A DNA stretch of 64,000 bases. Source: Neokomagataea tanensis. Its GTDB lineage: Bacteria; Pseudomonadota; Alphaproteobacteria; Acetobacterales; Acetobacteraceae. Numbering within the stretch: position 1 is the stretch's first letter; every line of letters starts with the position of its first letter. The notes below the pieces were generated by a model. It had not been told where the DNA came from. It worked only from the letters and a program-made list of their open reading frames with translations, and did not search any database. Position numbers and translations under genes: made by a program. Positions 26,418-34,995 of this stretch are shown here, piece after piece. The stretch lies in contig NZ_CP032485.1 in NCBI RefSeq assembly GCF_006542335.1, forward strand, positions 1,622,501-1,686,500. The letters are read 5' to 3'.

Positions 26418-27305
26418 TTATTTCTCAGCGGAGGCAAAGGCACCACCCCAAACCCACCAGTTATATTGCTTTTGCAATTCCTGGGCAGCCAGTTGGGCGG
26501 AACGTGCAGTAGGAAAGAGACCAAAGCAGGTGGCGCCGGAGCCGCTCATGCGGGAGAGTAAGCAGTCCGTAGAAAAACTAATCGCCTGCAATGTGTCATT
26601 GATGATGGGGGCAAGGCCCGTAGCTGGCGGCTGGAGATCGTTGGTAGTCTTGTCCAATACAGAAACCAAATGCTCCATTCCGTCCCAGTGGCAGGGTAAG
26701 TTTGGTTCTGTGCGGCTCTTTGGTCCTCCGTTAGCCGAAAAGCGACGGAAGATGTCGGGGGTAGAAACCGCAACTCCGGGGTTTACCAGCATTATCCCGC
26801 CAGCAGGCATAGCGGGCACAGCCTTCAGTACTTCGCCAATGCCTTGCATGCGTGTCGCGCGTTGGGCGAGACATACAGGGACGTCCGCGCCCAATTTAGG
26901 GGCAATGTCTTTCAGTAAGTCTTTTGGAATGTTCCACAGTGTGGAGAGTAGCCGAAGTGTAGCAGCGGCATCTGCAGACCCACCACCGATGCCAGAGGCA
27001 ACGGGAAGGTTTTTTTCGAGTGTTATGTGTGCTCCAAAGCTGCTTTTGGCGTGTATTTTTAGCAGCTGGGCGGCTTTTAGAATTAAGTTGTCATCGGTTG
27101 AGCTAAGGCCGGTTCCGAATGGACCGTGAATTGACAATGTGCAGTTGCCGTCTGTCCGAAGCTCTGCGGTAAGCCGGTCTCCTACTTCGGTGAAGACGGC
27201 AAGGCTGTCTAACAAATGGTAACCGTCGGGGCGACGACCTGTGACATGCAAGAAAAGATTGATCTTGGCGTGGGCAGTGTCATGCAAAGTCAGGGGGGAG
27301 GTCAT
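26418..27305 (-). CDS. ispE: 4-diphosphocytidyl-2-C-methyl-D-erythritol kinase
   Basis: IspE is the GHMP-family kinase of the MEP isoprenoid pathway. The 295-residue protein has AHAKINLFLHVTGRRPDGYHLLDSL at residues 10-34, the ATP-binding glycine-rich motif LPVASGIGGGSADAAATLRLL, KLGADVPVCL, and the third GHMP motif MSGSGATCFGLF near the C-terminus. The active-site Lys and Asp are present. It follows the TPR-protein gene by 14 bases and precedes hldE by 40, so it belongs to a mixed envelope operon. Confidence 0.95.
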   Translation of the reverse strand: MTSPLTLHDTAHAKINLFLHVTGRRPDGYHLLDSLAVFTEVGDRLTAELRTDGNCTLSIHGPFGTGLSSTDDNLILKAAQLLKIHAKSSFGAHITLEKNLPVASGIGGGSADAAATLRLLSTLWNIPKDLLKDIAPKLGADVPVCLAQRATRMQGIGEVLKAVPAMPAGGIMLVNPGVAVSTPDIFRRFSANGGPKSRTEPNLPCHWDGMEHLVSVLDKTTNDLQPPATGLAPIINDTLQAISFSTDCLLSRMSGSGATCFGLFPTARSAQLAAQELQKQYNWWVWGGAFASAEK

Positions 27306-27319
27306 GCATTCCGCTCAGG

Positions 27320-29125
27320 TTAGTGTTCAAAAATGGCGAGGTGCGGCCCGCCATGATTTAGAGCATTCTCAATCAGAACTTGATCATGAGACGAAGGTGT
27401 ATCGTCCAAAGCTTGGTTCCATTGATCTTGCGCCTCTGTATGGCGTCCTTGGTACCAGTAGGCAACACCCAGATGATAGGCAATTTCGGGATCGTTTGGT
27501 GCGTGCTCTGCGGCCTGGTGTAAAATATCGGTCGCTTTCTTCAGGTCGCCTTTAATTTTTAAAAGCCCCCAAGCGTAGCTGTCTTGTATTGCGGTGTTAT
27601 CCGGTTGGAGGTGCACAGCTTTTTCAAGAGATGACATGGCAAGTGTGGCGTTTTCGTTATGCTCTACAGAAGCATAGCCCACAAAGTTGAGGACATCAGC
27701 ATCCTGAGGAGCAAGTTCTAGGGCATGCATCATATCTTCGCGGGCGTGCGGCCAGTCGTCTGCACTCTCATAGGCCATTGCGCGCGCCAGCAAGAGGGGC
27801 CAGACATCATTCTTGCGGGGAGATGAGGCGTGCAGTGCTTGTGAATAATGGTTGATAGCGTCTTTGTAGAGGCCCGATACATTCTCGGTGTCTGCGAGTT
27901 GTGTCAGGAAAAAAGGATCGTTTGGCTTGAGGCTCAAGGCGTGAATAAGGGTGCGGCGGGTTTCGGCCGAATTGTTGATACGGGTGGCAAGATTGATGCG
28001 TTCTTGTGCTGCGAGAACAGCGAGTGGGTCTGAATCTGCCACTGAGTTTAGAAGTTCGAGGCCTTGGCTTGCCTGGTGATCATTATTGAAAAGGTCCGCT
28101 AAAAATATACGGGCCACTGTAAGGGCAGGATCAAGTCTAAGCGCCTCTTGCAGGGCGATAACAGCAACGGCATTTGAGTTGTCGTTATGGGCACTCGCGG
28201 TAATCATCGCTGCGATTTGCAGATTTAGGATAGCGGCAGCTTGGCGCGGGGTCACTGGCCCTCGTGGTTTGAGGTGTTCTTGCAGGCGATCCACGGTAAG
28301 TGCAGTGAGTGATGACTGAGTTCCCAAATCGGCCAAGCGTTTTAATGCTTCTTGCTTGTGATTGGTTGATGCAAGCCACGCGCTCTCAAGGTCTGCTGAG
28401 AGGATTTGCAAAGCGGGTGTGGGCGGAGTGGTTTGCGCTACTCGGTTATAGAGTGTTCGGATGGTGTCCGCCGCAGCAATTCGTTCTGCTATCAACGCTG
28501 CGTGGAGAACCAGTAAACTTCTTGTCGGGCCAAAGGAAGCAGCATCGTTCAGAAGGGAAACGGCTTGGCGTAATTGCGAAGTGTTTGGGGAGTGTGCGTT
28601 CTGGTTTTCGTCTACCAAGCTCCAAGCCGTCAGTACGGGGGATGCAAGGGCTATGAGTGGCCCCGGGTGGCTGCTGTGGCTTAATATTCGACGAACGTCA
28701 GAGGTTTGGTGTGCCGCTAAAGCTTCCTCGGCAAGGAGGAATGATGCGATGTCGTCGTCAGGCATGAGGCGCGCAAGCGCTGCAGCGTCATCTATTTTGC
28801 CATTCATTGCCGCATAGCTAAGAGCTTGTTTGCGGATAAGCAGATCGGTTGGTGATAAATGTGAGAGGTGCAGCAGCGCTTCTGATGCTTGGGGGATATC
28901 CCCGCGTTGCATCATTGTGTCGGCGGCAAGGCGCCATCCAGTCAAAGACGAGTCAGGGGAGGTGGGAGACGCCGCTTTTTGTAAGGGAGAGACGCTTTGT
29001 GCATAAGAGCATGCCGGGCTCAGCATAAGCAGTATCGTCGCGAGGCGGGTTGCCTTACGTTGGTGTGCCGAACAGTAGGAAATGAGGCGCTGGATTGGCC
29101 TGTGCCAGAAACTGTTGATCTGCAT
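27320..29125 (-). CDS. secreted TPR-repeat protein
   Basis: A 601-residue protein with an N-terminal signal segment (hydrophobic stretch ending SYAQ at about residue 43), then repeated tetratricopeptide units: helices with DWPHAREDMMHALELAPQDADVLNFVGY, AMSSLEKAVHLQPDNTAIQDSYAWGLL and IAYHLGVAYWYQGRHTEAQDQWNQAL near the C-terminus are the clearest. Such proteins scaffold envelope complexes. It is the first gene of the TPR-ispE-hldE-AGE unit. I do not recognise a more specific family; alphaproteobacterial TPR proteins next to ispE are common and mostly uncharacterised. Confidence 0.75.
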   Translation of the reverse strand: MQINSFWHRPIQRLISYCSAHQRKATRLATILLMLSPACSYAQSVSPLQKAASPTSPDSSLTGWRLAADTMMQRGDIPQASEALLHLSHLSPTDLLIRKQALSYAAMNGKIDDAAALARLMPDDDIASFLLAEEALAAHQTSDVRRILSHSSHPGPLIALASPVLTAWSLVDENQNAHSPNTSQLRQAVSLLNDAASFGPTRSLLVLHAALIAERIAAADTIRTLYNRVAQTTPPTPALQILSADLESAWLASTNHKQEALKRLADLGTQSSLTALTVDRLQEHLKPRGPVTPRQAAAILNLQIAAMITASAHNDNSNAVAVIALQEALRLDPALTVARIFLADLFNNDHQASQGLELLNSVADSDPLAVLAAQERINLATRINNSAETRRTLIHALSLKPNDPFFLTQLADTENVSGLYKDAINHYSQALHASSPRKNDVWPLLLARAMAYESADDWPHAREDMMHALELAPQDADVLNFVGYASVEHNENATLAMSSLEKAVHLQPDNTAIQDSYAWGLLKIKGDLKKATDILHQAAEHAPNDPEIAYHLGVAYWYQGRHTEAQDQWNQALDDTPSSHDQVLIENALNHGGPHLAIFEH

Positions 29126-29192
29126 AATATTAGTCTTCTAGACCGGCTGGGGTTTATCGCCAAATGAAAGAAGACAGGAAGCGTAAAAGCGC

Positions 29193-29987
29193 ATGACGCC
29201 TGAAGTAACTTTGCAGCGTATGGAAATGATTTCAGCGCTGACACTCCTGTATGAATGGGGTGTCGACGAGGTCATGCTTGATTCGCCGCAAGATCGGTTT
29301 GCGGAAGTCGAAGCGGAAATCAAAGCCGCAGTGCCGAGTGAACTCCCGCGGAAAATGCGTACTCGTTCTCCTGAGGGGCGCGCTGAGGAGCATATTCTGC
29401 CTGCCAATGGCGGTGTCCCTGCTGGTGCGCCTGTTGGTGGTGCAGCGGATTTGTCGGAGACGGGACTTCTGGCGCGCACAGCAATGCACCAACTCAAGGC
29501 GCATTACGTCGAAGGAGCACCGATTTTAATTGTGGGAGAAGTTCCAGACGCGGAAGAAGACCGCACTGGCCAGCTTTTTTCGGGCGAGAGCGGTGCTTTG
29601 CTAGAGCGAATGCTGGCATCGATCGGAGTGGCGCGTGCCGACTTGTCTTTCGTGCCAGCGGTGCCGTGGCGTCCGCCGGGGGGGCGTCCGTTAAGCGCAT
29701 CTGAAATGCAGGCTTGTAGACCATTGCTGCAAGAAGCTTTGCGGCAAGGACGGCCAAAGCGAATCGTTACTTTGGGTGTAACGCCCCTCAGGATGTTGTG
29801 TGGTGAAAAGCTCATGCTAGGGCGCGCGCGCGGGCGGTGGGTTGACATTACTGTGCCGGGAATAGAGGGGGGCGTGCCTCTTTTGCCTATGTACCACCCG
29901 GCGCAGTTAAAAGTGGGTCCCCTCATTCGGAGAAAGTTGTGGGAAGACCTTCTTTCTTTGCGTCAGAGCCTCCAAAGTGAGCAGTAG
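29193..29987 (+). CDS. uracil-DNA glycosylase superfamily protein (family 4/5-like)
   Basis: A 264-residue protein. Residues 110-255 match family 4/5 UDGs: ILIVGEVPDAEEDRTGQLFSGESG corresponds to motif A, VPWRPPGGRPLSASEMQACRPLL to the central motif, and MYHPAQL to the HPS-type motif B. Classical family 4 enzymes hold a 4Fe-4S cluster by four Cys. Here the N-terminal C-x2-C pair is missing and the KCRPP Cys is Trp (PWRPP), so the cluster is probably absent. The N-terminal 100 residues look low-complexity and linker-like. It may still repair uracil in DNA or may have changed function. It faces away from the TPR gene. Confidence 0.8.
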   Translation: MTPEVTLQRMEMISALTLLYEWGVDEVMLDSPQDRFAEVEAEIKAAVPSELPRKMRTRSPEGRAEEHILPANGGVPAGAPVGGAADLSETGLLARTAMHQLKAHYVEGAPILIVGEVPDAEEDRTGQLFSGESGALLERMLASIGVARADLSFVPAVPWRPPGGRPLSASEMQACRPLLQEALRQGRPKRIVTLGVTPLRMLCGEKLMLGRARGRWVDITVPGIEGGVPLLPMYHPAQLKVGPLIRRKLWEDLLSLRQSLQSEQ

Positions 29988-30164
29988 AAATTGGTCATTT
30001 TGAGGTGTGGCAAAAAAAATGCACAAAAGAGAAAAAAACCACTGAATTTAGGTGGTTGACCACTGGAACGAATCGTTAGTCTTCGATATGATCGAACAGT
30101 CGCGGGCTGTAGACTTTCCTCAAAACTTGATTTGGGCCGCGAAAACGTGTAGCCACTCGCCGCT

Positions 30165-32150
30165 ATGCGATGGATTATTCCTTTAAATTGTAACAATGCA
30201 GCACGTGCTGTGGTCGTTAGCGCGCTTCTTGTCGCCGGCGGTTCTTTCTCGGTTGTGCGAGGGCAGACGGCGCGTTTGCAGTCGGACCCGTCAGGGACTG
30301 TGCAGACTGAAGATGCGCATGATGACGAAACGGCATTTGCCCGAGGTAGATCCACGGACGACACTGTAGTGTCTTTGCCGCATCCGCTTTCTGCGGGTGA
30401 GGCAGCGCAGTACAGGCAGATTTTTCAAGCACAAAGACGTGGCGATCTTAAGCTTGCACAGATCAGCCAGAAGCGTCTGCTCGACAGTACGCTCCTGGGA
30501 GACGTGCTGGCAGATCGTTACCTTGCACCAGAAGCGAAGCCCTCAGCGGAAGATTTAAAGGATTGGCTGAAGCATTACGCGTCCTTACCCGATGCGGGTA
30601 GCATTCAGGGTGCTTTGCTTAAGATGGTTCCGCAGGGAGCTGTCTCAGTTCAGACATTCCGGCGTTCTCTCGCTGCTGATGCAGCGATGGACGATACGCA
30701 CCATGTTAACGTCGCGGCGGCTCCCGATCCTCTCGCTCATGCTTTTACGCGGAACCCATTATTGGACCGTACTGTGCAAGAGCGCGTATCACGCGGCGAG
30801 CGCGGTGCGGAGAGTGCTCGTAAGCTGGTTGACGCGACCCCGGGTATGACTGCCGCTTACGCTGGGCAGCTTTACGGTGAGATTGCTCTGGGTCTCCTCT
30901 CTCAAGGTATAACGTCAGCGGCTTTGAGAACGGGTAGTGCCGGGTATAACCGGGGGCAGCATAATGTTGCGTTGCCAGCATACGTTGCAGGACTGGCAGC
31001 ATGGCGGCTGGGGCAATATGAGGCCGCTTATACGCTTTTCGAAAATGCAGCGAATGCGCCACTGACTACGCCTGAGGCGCAGGCATCAGCAGCGTACTGG
31101 GCAGGGCGTGCATCCGTTCCAGTGCATGGGATGGCGCGTTATGCAAGCTGGCTGCACCGTGCGGCAAACCATAAAGAGACATTCTATGGTTTGTTGGCTA
31201 TGCAAAGTTTGGAGCAGGGGCGCAAAGGCCATGCGCGCGTCCCAGGGATTGCAAAAGAGCTAACGCTCCATGACCCTATCCCGGTTCTAAGTGAAATTGA
31301 TGTGGAAGCGGTAGGCGCTTTGCCGGATGGGCAGCGCTTGTTCGCTCTTCTCCAGATCGGTGAAAGAGGCCGTGCAGAAGCGGTTATGCGTCAATTATGG
31401 TTTGATGTTGTTGGTGACCCTGCACGTGCACGTTCCGTACAGCTGGTTGCGCAGGCAGCAGGCTTTCAGGATTTGTCAGAACAGTTGGCGTCCTTGATCG
31501 TGAATGGTGAGCATCAGTCTAGCGTAGGGGCGCCTACGCCTCTACCGATGCCAAATTTACGCCCCGCTCATGGCTTCCGCGTTGATCCGGCTTTGGTATA
31601 CGCCCTGACACGGGTTGAATCGAATTTTGACCCAGCAGCAGTTTCCGGAATGGGGGCTGAAGGCTTGATGCAGATACGCCCTCTGACGGCCAGCTTCGTG
31701 ATGCATCCTCATCAGGTTTATGATTCAAAAGGTGTTGCCGTGCTGTCGGTGGCTCCGGGGATAACCGAACGGTTGCGCGACCCTGCCTCTAATTTGGATA
31801 TCGGGCAGATGTACGTCGTGTACCTCGCAAACCAGTCTAGCCACGTGAATGATGCGACGCATCCGTCCGGGGGTGACTTGGTGCGAGTACTGGCATCTTA
31901 CAATGCAGGGCCGGGTGCGATTGCACGTTGGGAAGCTGCACAGCAAGCAGATGTCCACGACCCGCTCTATTTTATGGAAACTTTGCCAAATACAGAAACG
32001 CGGGACTACGTGCACCGCGCTTTGACGTTCACTTGGTTATATGCTCGCCGTCTGCACGTAGGCGCACCGTCGCTGGCGTCTTTAAGTGCTTCTGAATGGC
32101 CGTCATTCTCGGCGGAAGAAGCTCTCGCGCGCAAACATGCGGTTAATTAA
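30165..32150 (+). CDS. slt: soluble lytic murein transglycosylase
   Basis: A 661-residue periplasmic muramidase that cleaves peptidoglycan to anhydro-muropeptides. It has a signal peptide (hydrophobic segment ending about residue 33, VRGQ). A long alpha-helical superhelix follows, where AAYWAGRAS is an Slt70-like repeat. The C-terminal SLT domain has FRVDPALVYALTRVESNFDPAAVS with catalytic Glu485, GAEGLMQIRPLTA, and VRVLASYNAGPGAIARWE. Length matches the Slt70 class. It is a single gene ahead of a hairpin and convergent with the YqaA gene. Confidence 0.92.
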   Translation: MRWIIPLNCNNAARAVVVSALLVAGGSFSVVRGQTARLQSDPSGTVQTEDAHDDETAFARGRSTDDTVVSLPHPLSAGEAAQYRQIFQAQRRGDLKLAQISQKRLLDSTLLGDVLADRYLAPEAKPSAEDLKDWLKHYASLPDAGSIQGALLKMVPQGAVSVQTFRRSLAADAAMDDTHHVNVAAAPDPLAHAFTRNPLLDRTVQERVSRGERGAESARKLVDATPGMTAAYAGQLYGEIALGLLSQGITSAALRTGSAGYNRGQHNVALPAYVAGLAAWRLGQYEAAYTLFENAANAPLTTPEAQASAAYWAGRASVPVHGMARYASWLHRAANHKETFYGLLAMQSLEQGRKGHARVPGIAKELTLHDPIPVLSEIDVEAVGALPDGQRLFALLQIGERGRAEAVMRQLWFDVVGDPARARSVQLVAQAAGFQDLSEQLASLIVNGEHQSSVGAPTPLPMPNLRPAHGFRVDPALVYALTRVESNFDPAAVSGMGAEGLMQIRPLTASFVMHPHQVYDSKGVAVLSVAPGITERLRDPASNLDIGQMYVVYLANQSSHVNDATHPSGGDLVRVLASYNAGPGAIARWEAAQQADVHDPLYFMETLPNTETRDYVHRALTFTWLYARRLHVGAPSLASLSASEWPSFSAEEALARKHAVN

Positions 32151-32181
32151 CTGACCTAAAAAGGTATGTGCAGGCCTGATG

Positions 32182-32199
32182 CGCGCTCATAAGAGCGCG
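32182..32199. terminator. short hairpin between slt and the YqaA gene
   Basis: CGCGCTC and GAGCGCG form a 7-bp stem with an ATAA loop covering the last codons of the YqaA-family gene, 32 bases after the slt stop. No T tract follows, so terminator function is only possible. It may be simply a stable 3' end shared by the two convergent genes. Confidence 0.4.
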
Positions 32200-32765
32200 A
32201 TGAGGGCTACGCCTGCAAGGATAAGACACAAGGCTGCCAGCAAAATAACGGTAAGGCGCTTTTCTATAAAATGGCGAATGGGTTCGCCGTAAATTTTAAG
32301 CAGAATCGCCTCAAGGTAAAAACGTGCGCCTCGTGTTACAATGCTGGCCGCTATAAACGGCAGCAGTGAGTAATGAGCGGCGCCTGCGGCTATGGTTACG
32401 AATTTGTACGGCAGAGGTGTTAGGCCTTTAGCCAGTATGATCCATATGCCGTATTGCCTGAACAAGGCTTCCAGCGCTGAAACCTTTTGCTCTGCATGGT
32501 AAAAATGGGCGATGGGTTCACCAATGTGCTGCATGAGAAATGCGCCAAGGACCCACCCGAGTACACCACCCGCGACGCTTGCAAGTGTGCATAAGCCAGC
32601 CAGTTGCAATGCACGCTCCCTGTTTGCAAGCAGCATGGGGATGAGCATGACATCGACTGGGATGGGAAAGATAAAGGCCTCTGCGGCTGCAATGACGATA
32701 AGCCAGAGAGGAGCGCGTGGGGATGCTGCAAGTAGCATGAGGCGGTTGTAGAGTGATGTCAGCAC
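32187..32765 (-). CDS. YqaA/DedA-family membrane protein
   Basis: A 192-residue inner-membrane protein of the VTT/DedA superfamily, YqaA subgroup. It has an FIFPIPVDVMLIPMLL segment near residue 30 (the EsfPIP signature of the group), a GGVLGWVLGAFL glycine-rich helix, a re-entrant region with KGLTPLPYKFVTIAAGAA, and C-terminal helices. DedA proteins are linked to lipid flipping and envelope homeostasis; YqaA itself has no firm role. It is a single gene; cytochrome b561 is divergent on the other side. Confidence 0.82.
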   Translation of the reverse strand: MLTSLYNRLMLLAASPRAPLWLIVIAAAEAFIFPIPVDVMLIPMLLANRERALQLAGLCTLASVAGGVLGWVLGAFLMQHIGEPIAHFYHAEQKVSALEALFRQYGIWIILAKGLTPLPYKFVTIAAGAAHYSLLPFIAASIVTRGARFYLEAILLKIYGEPIRHFIEKRLTVILLAALCLILAGVALIALL

Positions 32766-32917
32766 GGAGAACTTCTCTTCGGGGAGGGAGTGCTATGTCC
32801 TATCCCCGTGCTGCCAAAATGAAAAGTTGTTTGCGTCAGGGGCGCGGTTGTAGGCATTTGATTAAAACGAAAAATAAAAACTCCGCGCTCGTAGCGGAAT
32901 AGTAAAGAGAATCATCA

Positions 32918-33448
32918 ATGAAGGTACGCTACACATGGCCAGCGCGGCTGCTGCATTGGCTTATGGCTGGTATTATCATTACGGCGTGGGGAATTGGTTT
33001 TTACGCTGACCGTATATTGCCCGTTGGTCCTTCGTATAACCGTGCGGGCTTGTTGGCATTCCACAAAGAAATTGCGACCTGCATCATTATACTCTTCGTT
33101 CTGCGCCTAGCGTGGAGGGCGACACACCGTCCGCCTGAAGTTGAGGGAGCATTAACGGAGGATCAGCGTTTCGTTGTTCATGTCGCGCATTGGGCATTGT
33201 ATGGCCTGATGATTCTGACACCACTAACCGGCTGGATCATGTCTTCTGCCCACGGCTACCCGGTGCCAATGTTGTGGTTGGTCCACCTTCCGCCTTTGGT
33301 TCATAAAAGTCCTGTCTTGGCACCGTTCTTCACGTCGCTTCATCAGCTTTCATCGTGGGTTTTGGGGGTGTTCATAGCAGGACACATTACCGCAGCGTTG
33401 TTGCACCGTTTTTCACGCCGCGACGGCATTATGGACACGATGCTTTAA
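32918..33448 (+). CDS. cytochrome b561 (CybB-type)
   Basis: A 176-residue inner-membrane cytochrome with four helices. Candidate heme-ligand histidines sit in RLLHWLMAG, LAFHKEIATC, FVVHVAHWALYGLMILTPLTGWIMS and GVFIAGHITAALLHRF, the family pattern. Members move electrons from ubiquinol, and in some species to superoxide or periplasmic acceptors. It is preceded by an AT-rich gap that holds its promoter. It ends 2 bases before the convergent ccmB stop, so it is probably not in a transcription unit with any neighbour. Confidence 0.9.
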   Translation: MKVRYTWPARLLHWLMAGIIITAWGIGFYADRILPVGPSYNRAGLLAFHKEIATCIIILFVLRLAWRATHRPPEVEGALTEDQRFVVHVAHWALYGLMILTPLTGWIMSSAHGYPVPMLWLVHLPPLVHKSPVLAPFFTSLHQLSSWVLGVFIAGHITAALLHRFSRRDGIMDTML

Positions 33449-33450
33449 AA

Positions 33451-34116
33451 TTACTCCGTTGCGGCCTTCAAGCCTTGGCCTGCTGCCAAAGGGCTGAGGG
33501 GCAGTGCCCCCATAAGGCATGCACCAAGAAGGTCTAGGCCGGTTTCTGCCGTGGTGCCTAATAATGGGGCGTATGAGGCTGCCGCACCAAAAATGAGCAC
33601 AGGGGTTGCCAAGGGTAAAACGAGTAAGGGGAGTAAGACGCCACCGCGTCTAGCTCCCAGCACAATGCAGGCTGCCATCCCGCCGACAAGAGACAGGCAG
33701 AGTGTCCCTAATGTTAGGCTGATGAGTAAAATAGGCATCTCTTGCTCGGTCACGCCGAGCATTAGCCCTAACGGTAAGCTGGCAACAATAAGTGGAAGCC
33801 CGGTTGTAAGCCAATGAGCAATCATTTTCGCTAAAGCGACCCATGGCGCGGATAGGCCTGTCAGCATTAAAAAATCGAGTGACCCGTCATCAAGCTCGGA
33901 GCCGAAGAGACGGTCCAGTGGCAGAAGGGAAGCGAGAAGTGCGCAGACCCATATAATTCCCGGTCCCATATGACGAAGCAAATCAGGCGATGGCCCAAGG
34001 GCTAGGGGGAACAAGCTGCCGCATAAGACAAAGAACAGTAGGGTAGCTAATGTGTCTGCACCAAAGCGGAAGGCCAAAAGAAGGTCGCGCCTGATGAGGG
34101 CATAAAAAGCTGTCAT
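33451..34116 (-). CDS. ccmB: heme exporter protein CcmB
   Basis: CcmB is the membrane subunit of the CcmAB ABC complex that releases holo-CcmE during cytochrome c maturation. The 221-residue protein has six hydrophobic segments. Its opening LIRRDLLLAFRFGADTLATLLFFVLCGSLFPLALGPSPD is the family signature, as are SLLPLDRLFGSELDDGSLDFL and a C-terminal LPLATPVLIFGAAA. It overlaps ccmA by 4 bases, as is usual. The further maturation genes (ccmC to ccmH) are not in the window next to it, so they must be elsewhere. Confidence 0.95.
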   Translation of the reverse strand: MTAFYALIRRDLLLAFRFGADTLATLLFFVLCGSLFPLALGPSPDLLRHMGPGIIWVCALLASLLPLDRLFGSELDDGSLDFLMLTGLSAPWVALAKMIAHWLTTGLPLIVASLPLGLMLGVTEQEMPILLISLTLGTLCLSLVGGMAACIVLGARRGGVLLPLLVLPLATPVLIFGAAASYAPLLGTTAETGLDLLGACLMGALPLSPLAAGQGLKAATE

Positions 34117-34703
34117 TCTGGAAAGTCCTCGTCAAACGCGTCGAGCAATGTTGTATCTTCTGCGATGACCGGGAGTTGGTGTGTTTGTGCCTCAGGAAGT
34201 GGCAGAGGAACATGGGTGGTTGCTACGAGTGCGCCGCCCTGCTTGCGGTGCTCCGCCATAATTGCCCCGAGCCTAGCGATGCTGGCTTGGTCAAGTCCCA
34301 CGCTCGGCTCATCAAGTAGCCAAATTTTTGCGTCCGAAAGCATAATGCGGGCAAAGGCTGCACGTCGTTTTTGCCCGGAGGATAGAAGGCGTGCAGGTAC
34401 GTCAGCTAAATGTGCGAGGTCTAGTGCTTGCAGCACACGAGCCAAAGGCACTGAGCTGAGTTGTGCTGAAAGAGCGAGGTTGTGACTTAAGCTTAATGCA
34501 GGTTTGAGTGCATCTTGGTGGCCTAGCCATGCGATGGGAGCATTGCGCTCAACATGGCCACGCGTTGGGCTGCGCAGGCCAGCGAGCGTGCGTAGGAGCG
34601 TTGATTTTCCTGCGCCGTTTGGACCTGTTAGGAGCATGGCTTCCCCTGAGTGGAGGGTCAGGTTCACTTGATCTAATACCAAGCGATCCCCCGGAAGACG
34701 CAT
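34113..34703 (-). CDS. ccmA: heme exporter ATP-binding protein CcmA
   Basis: The ATPase of the CcmAB complex, 196 residues. Walker A is GPNGAGKSTLLRTLAGLRSP, a region reading IAWLGHQDALKP contains the Q loop, the signature is LSSGQKRRAAFARIML, and Walker B is IWLLDEPSVGLD, followed by an H-loop ATTHVPLPL. Length is standard for CcmA, which is short for an ABC ATPase. It is the first gene of ccmA-ccmB. A Fur-box-like sequence lies about 60-80 bases upstream, suggesting iron control of heme handling. Confidence 0.95.
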   Translation of the reverse strand: MRLPGDRLVLDQVNLTLHSGEAMLLTGPNGAGKSTLLRTLAGLRSPTRGHVERNAPIAWLGHQDALKPALSLSHNLALSAQLSSVPLARVLQALDLAHLADVPARLLSSGQKRRAAFARIMLSDAKIWLLDEPSVGLDQASIARLGAIMAEHRKQGGALVATTHVPLPLPEAQTHQLPVIAEDTTLLDAFDEDFPE

Positions 34704-34764
34704 AAGTTCTGCACCGTGAGGAGCGGGGTGGTGAGATTCAGCGTACCCATGCCCTTAATTGAGA

Positions 34765-34785
34765 CTCATTATCATTATCATTTTT
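34765..34785 (-). promoter_or_regulatory. Fur-box-like operator upstream of ccmA
   Basis: Read on the ccmA strand, the site is AAAAATGATAATGATAATGAG. It contains two perfect GATAAT hexamers in tandem plus a weaker third, the NAT(A/T)AT array recognised by Fur. It lies 62-82 bases ahead of the ccmA start and about 210 bases before the divergent amino-acid transporter. Location at the ccmA promoter would fit iron-dependent control. Confidence 0.6.
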
Positions 34786-34995
34786 CAAAACCTTTGACCA
34801 GCATGTTCTGTGGCGGGGTAGGGCACTTATACACAGCTAGGACAAAGTGTCGTGCGCAATGAAGTCACTTCTGTGAAAATGGAAAAAACTCGCTTCTTTT
34901 GGGTGCCTTCGTTATGGGGGCTTGGATAATTTATGTTAGAGTAAGCCAGACACTCGCGTCACGTGCTGCACTGTTTTTGATAAGGGGCCCGAAAA

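Noticed and set aside
30030..30060. Short inverted repeat ACCACTGAATTTAGGTGGT before slt
   Set aside because: The stem is only five or six base pairs with no T tract, which is too weak to call.
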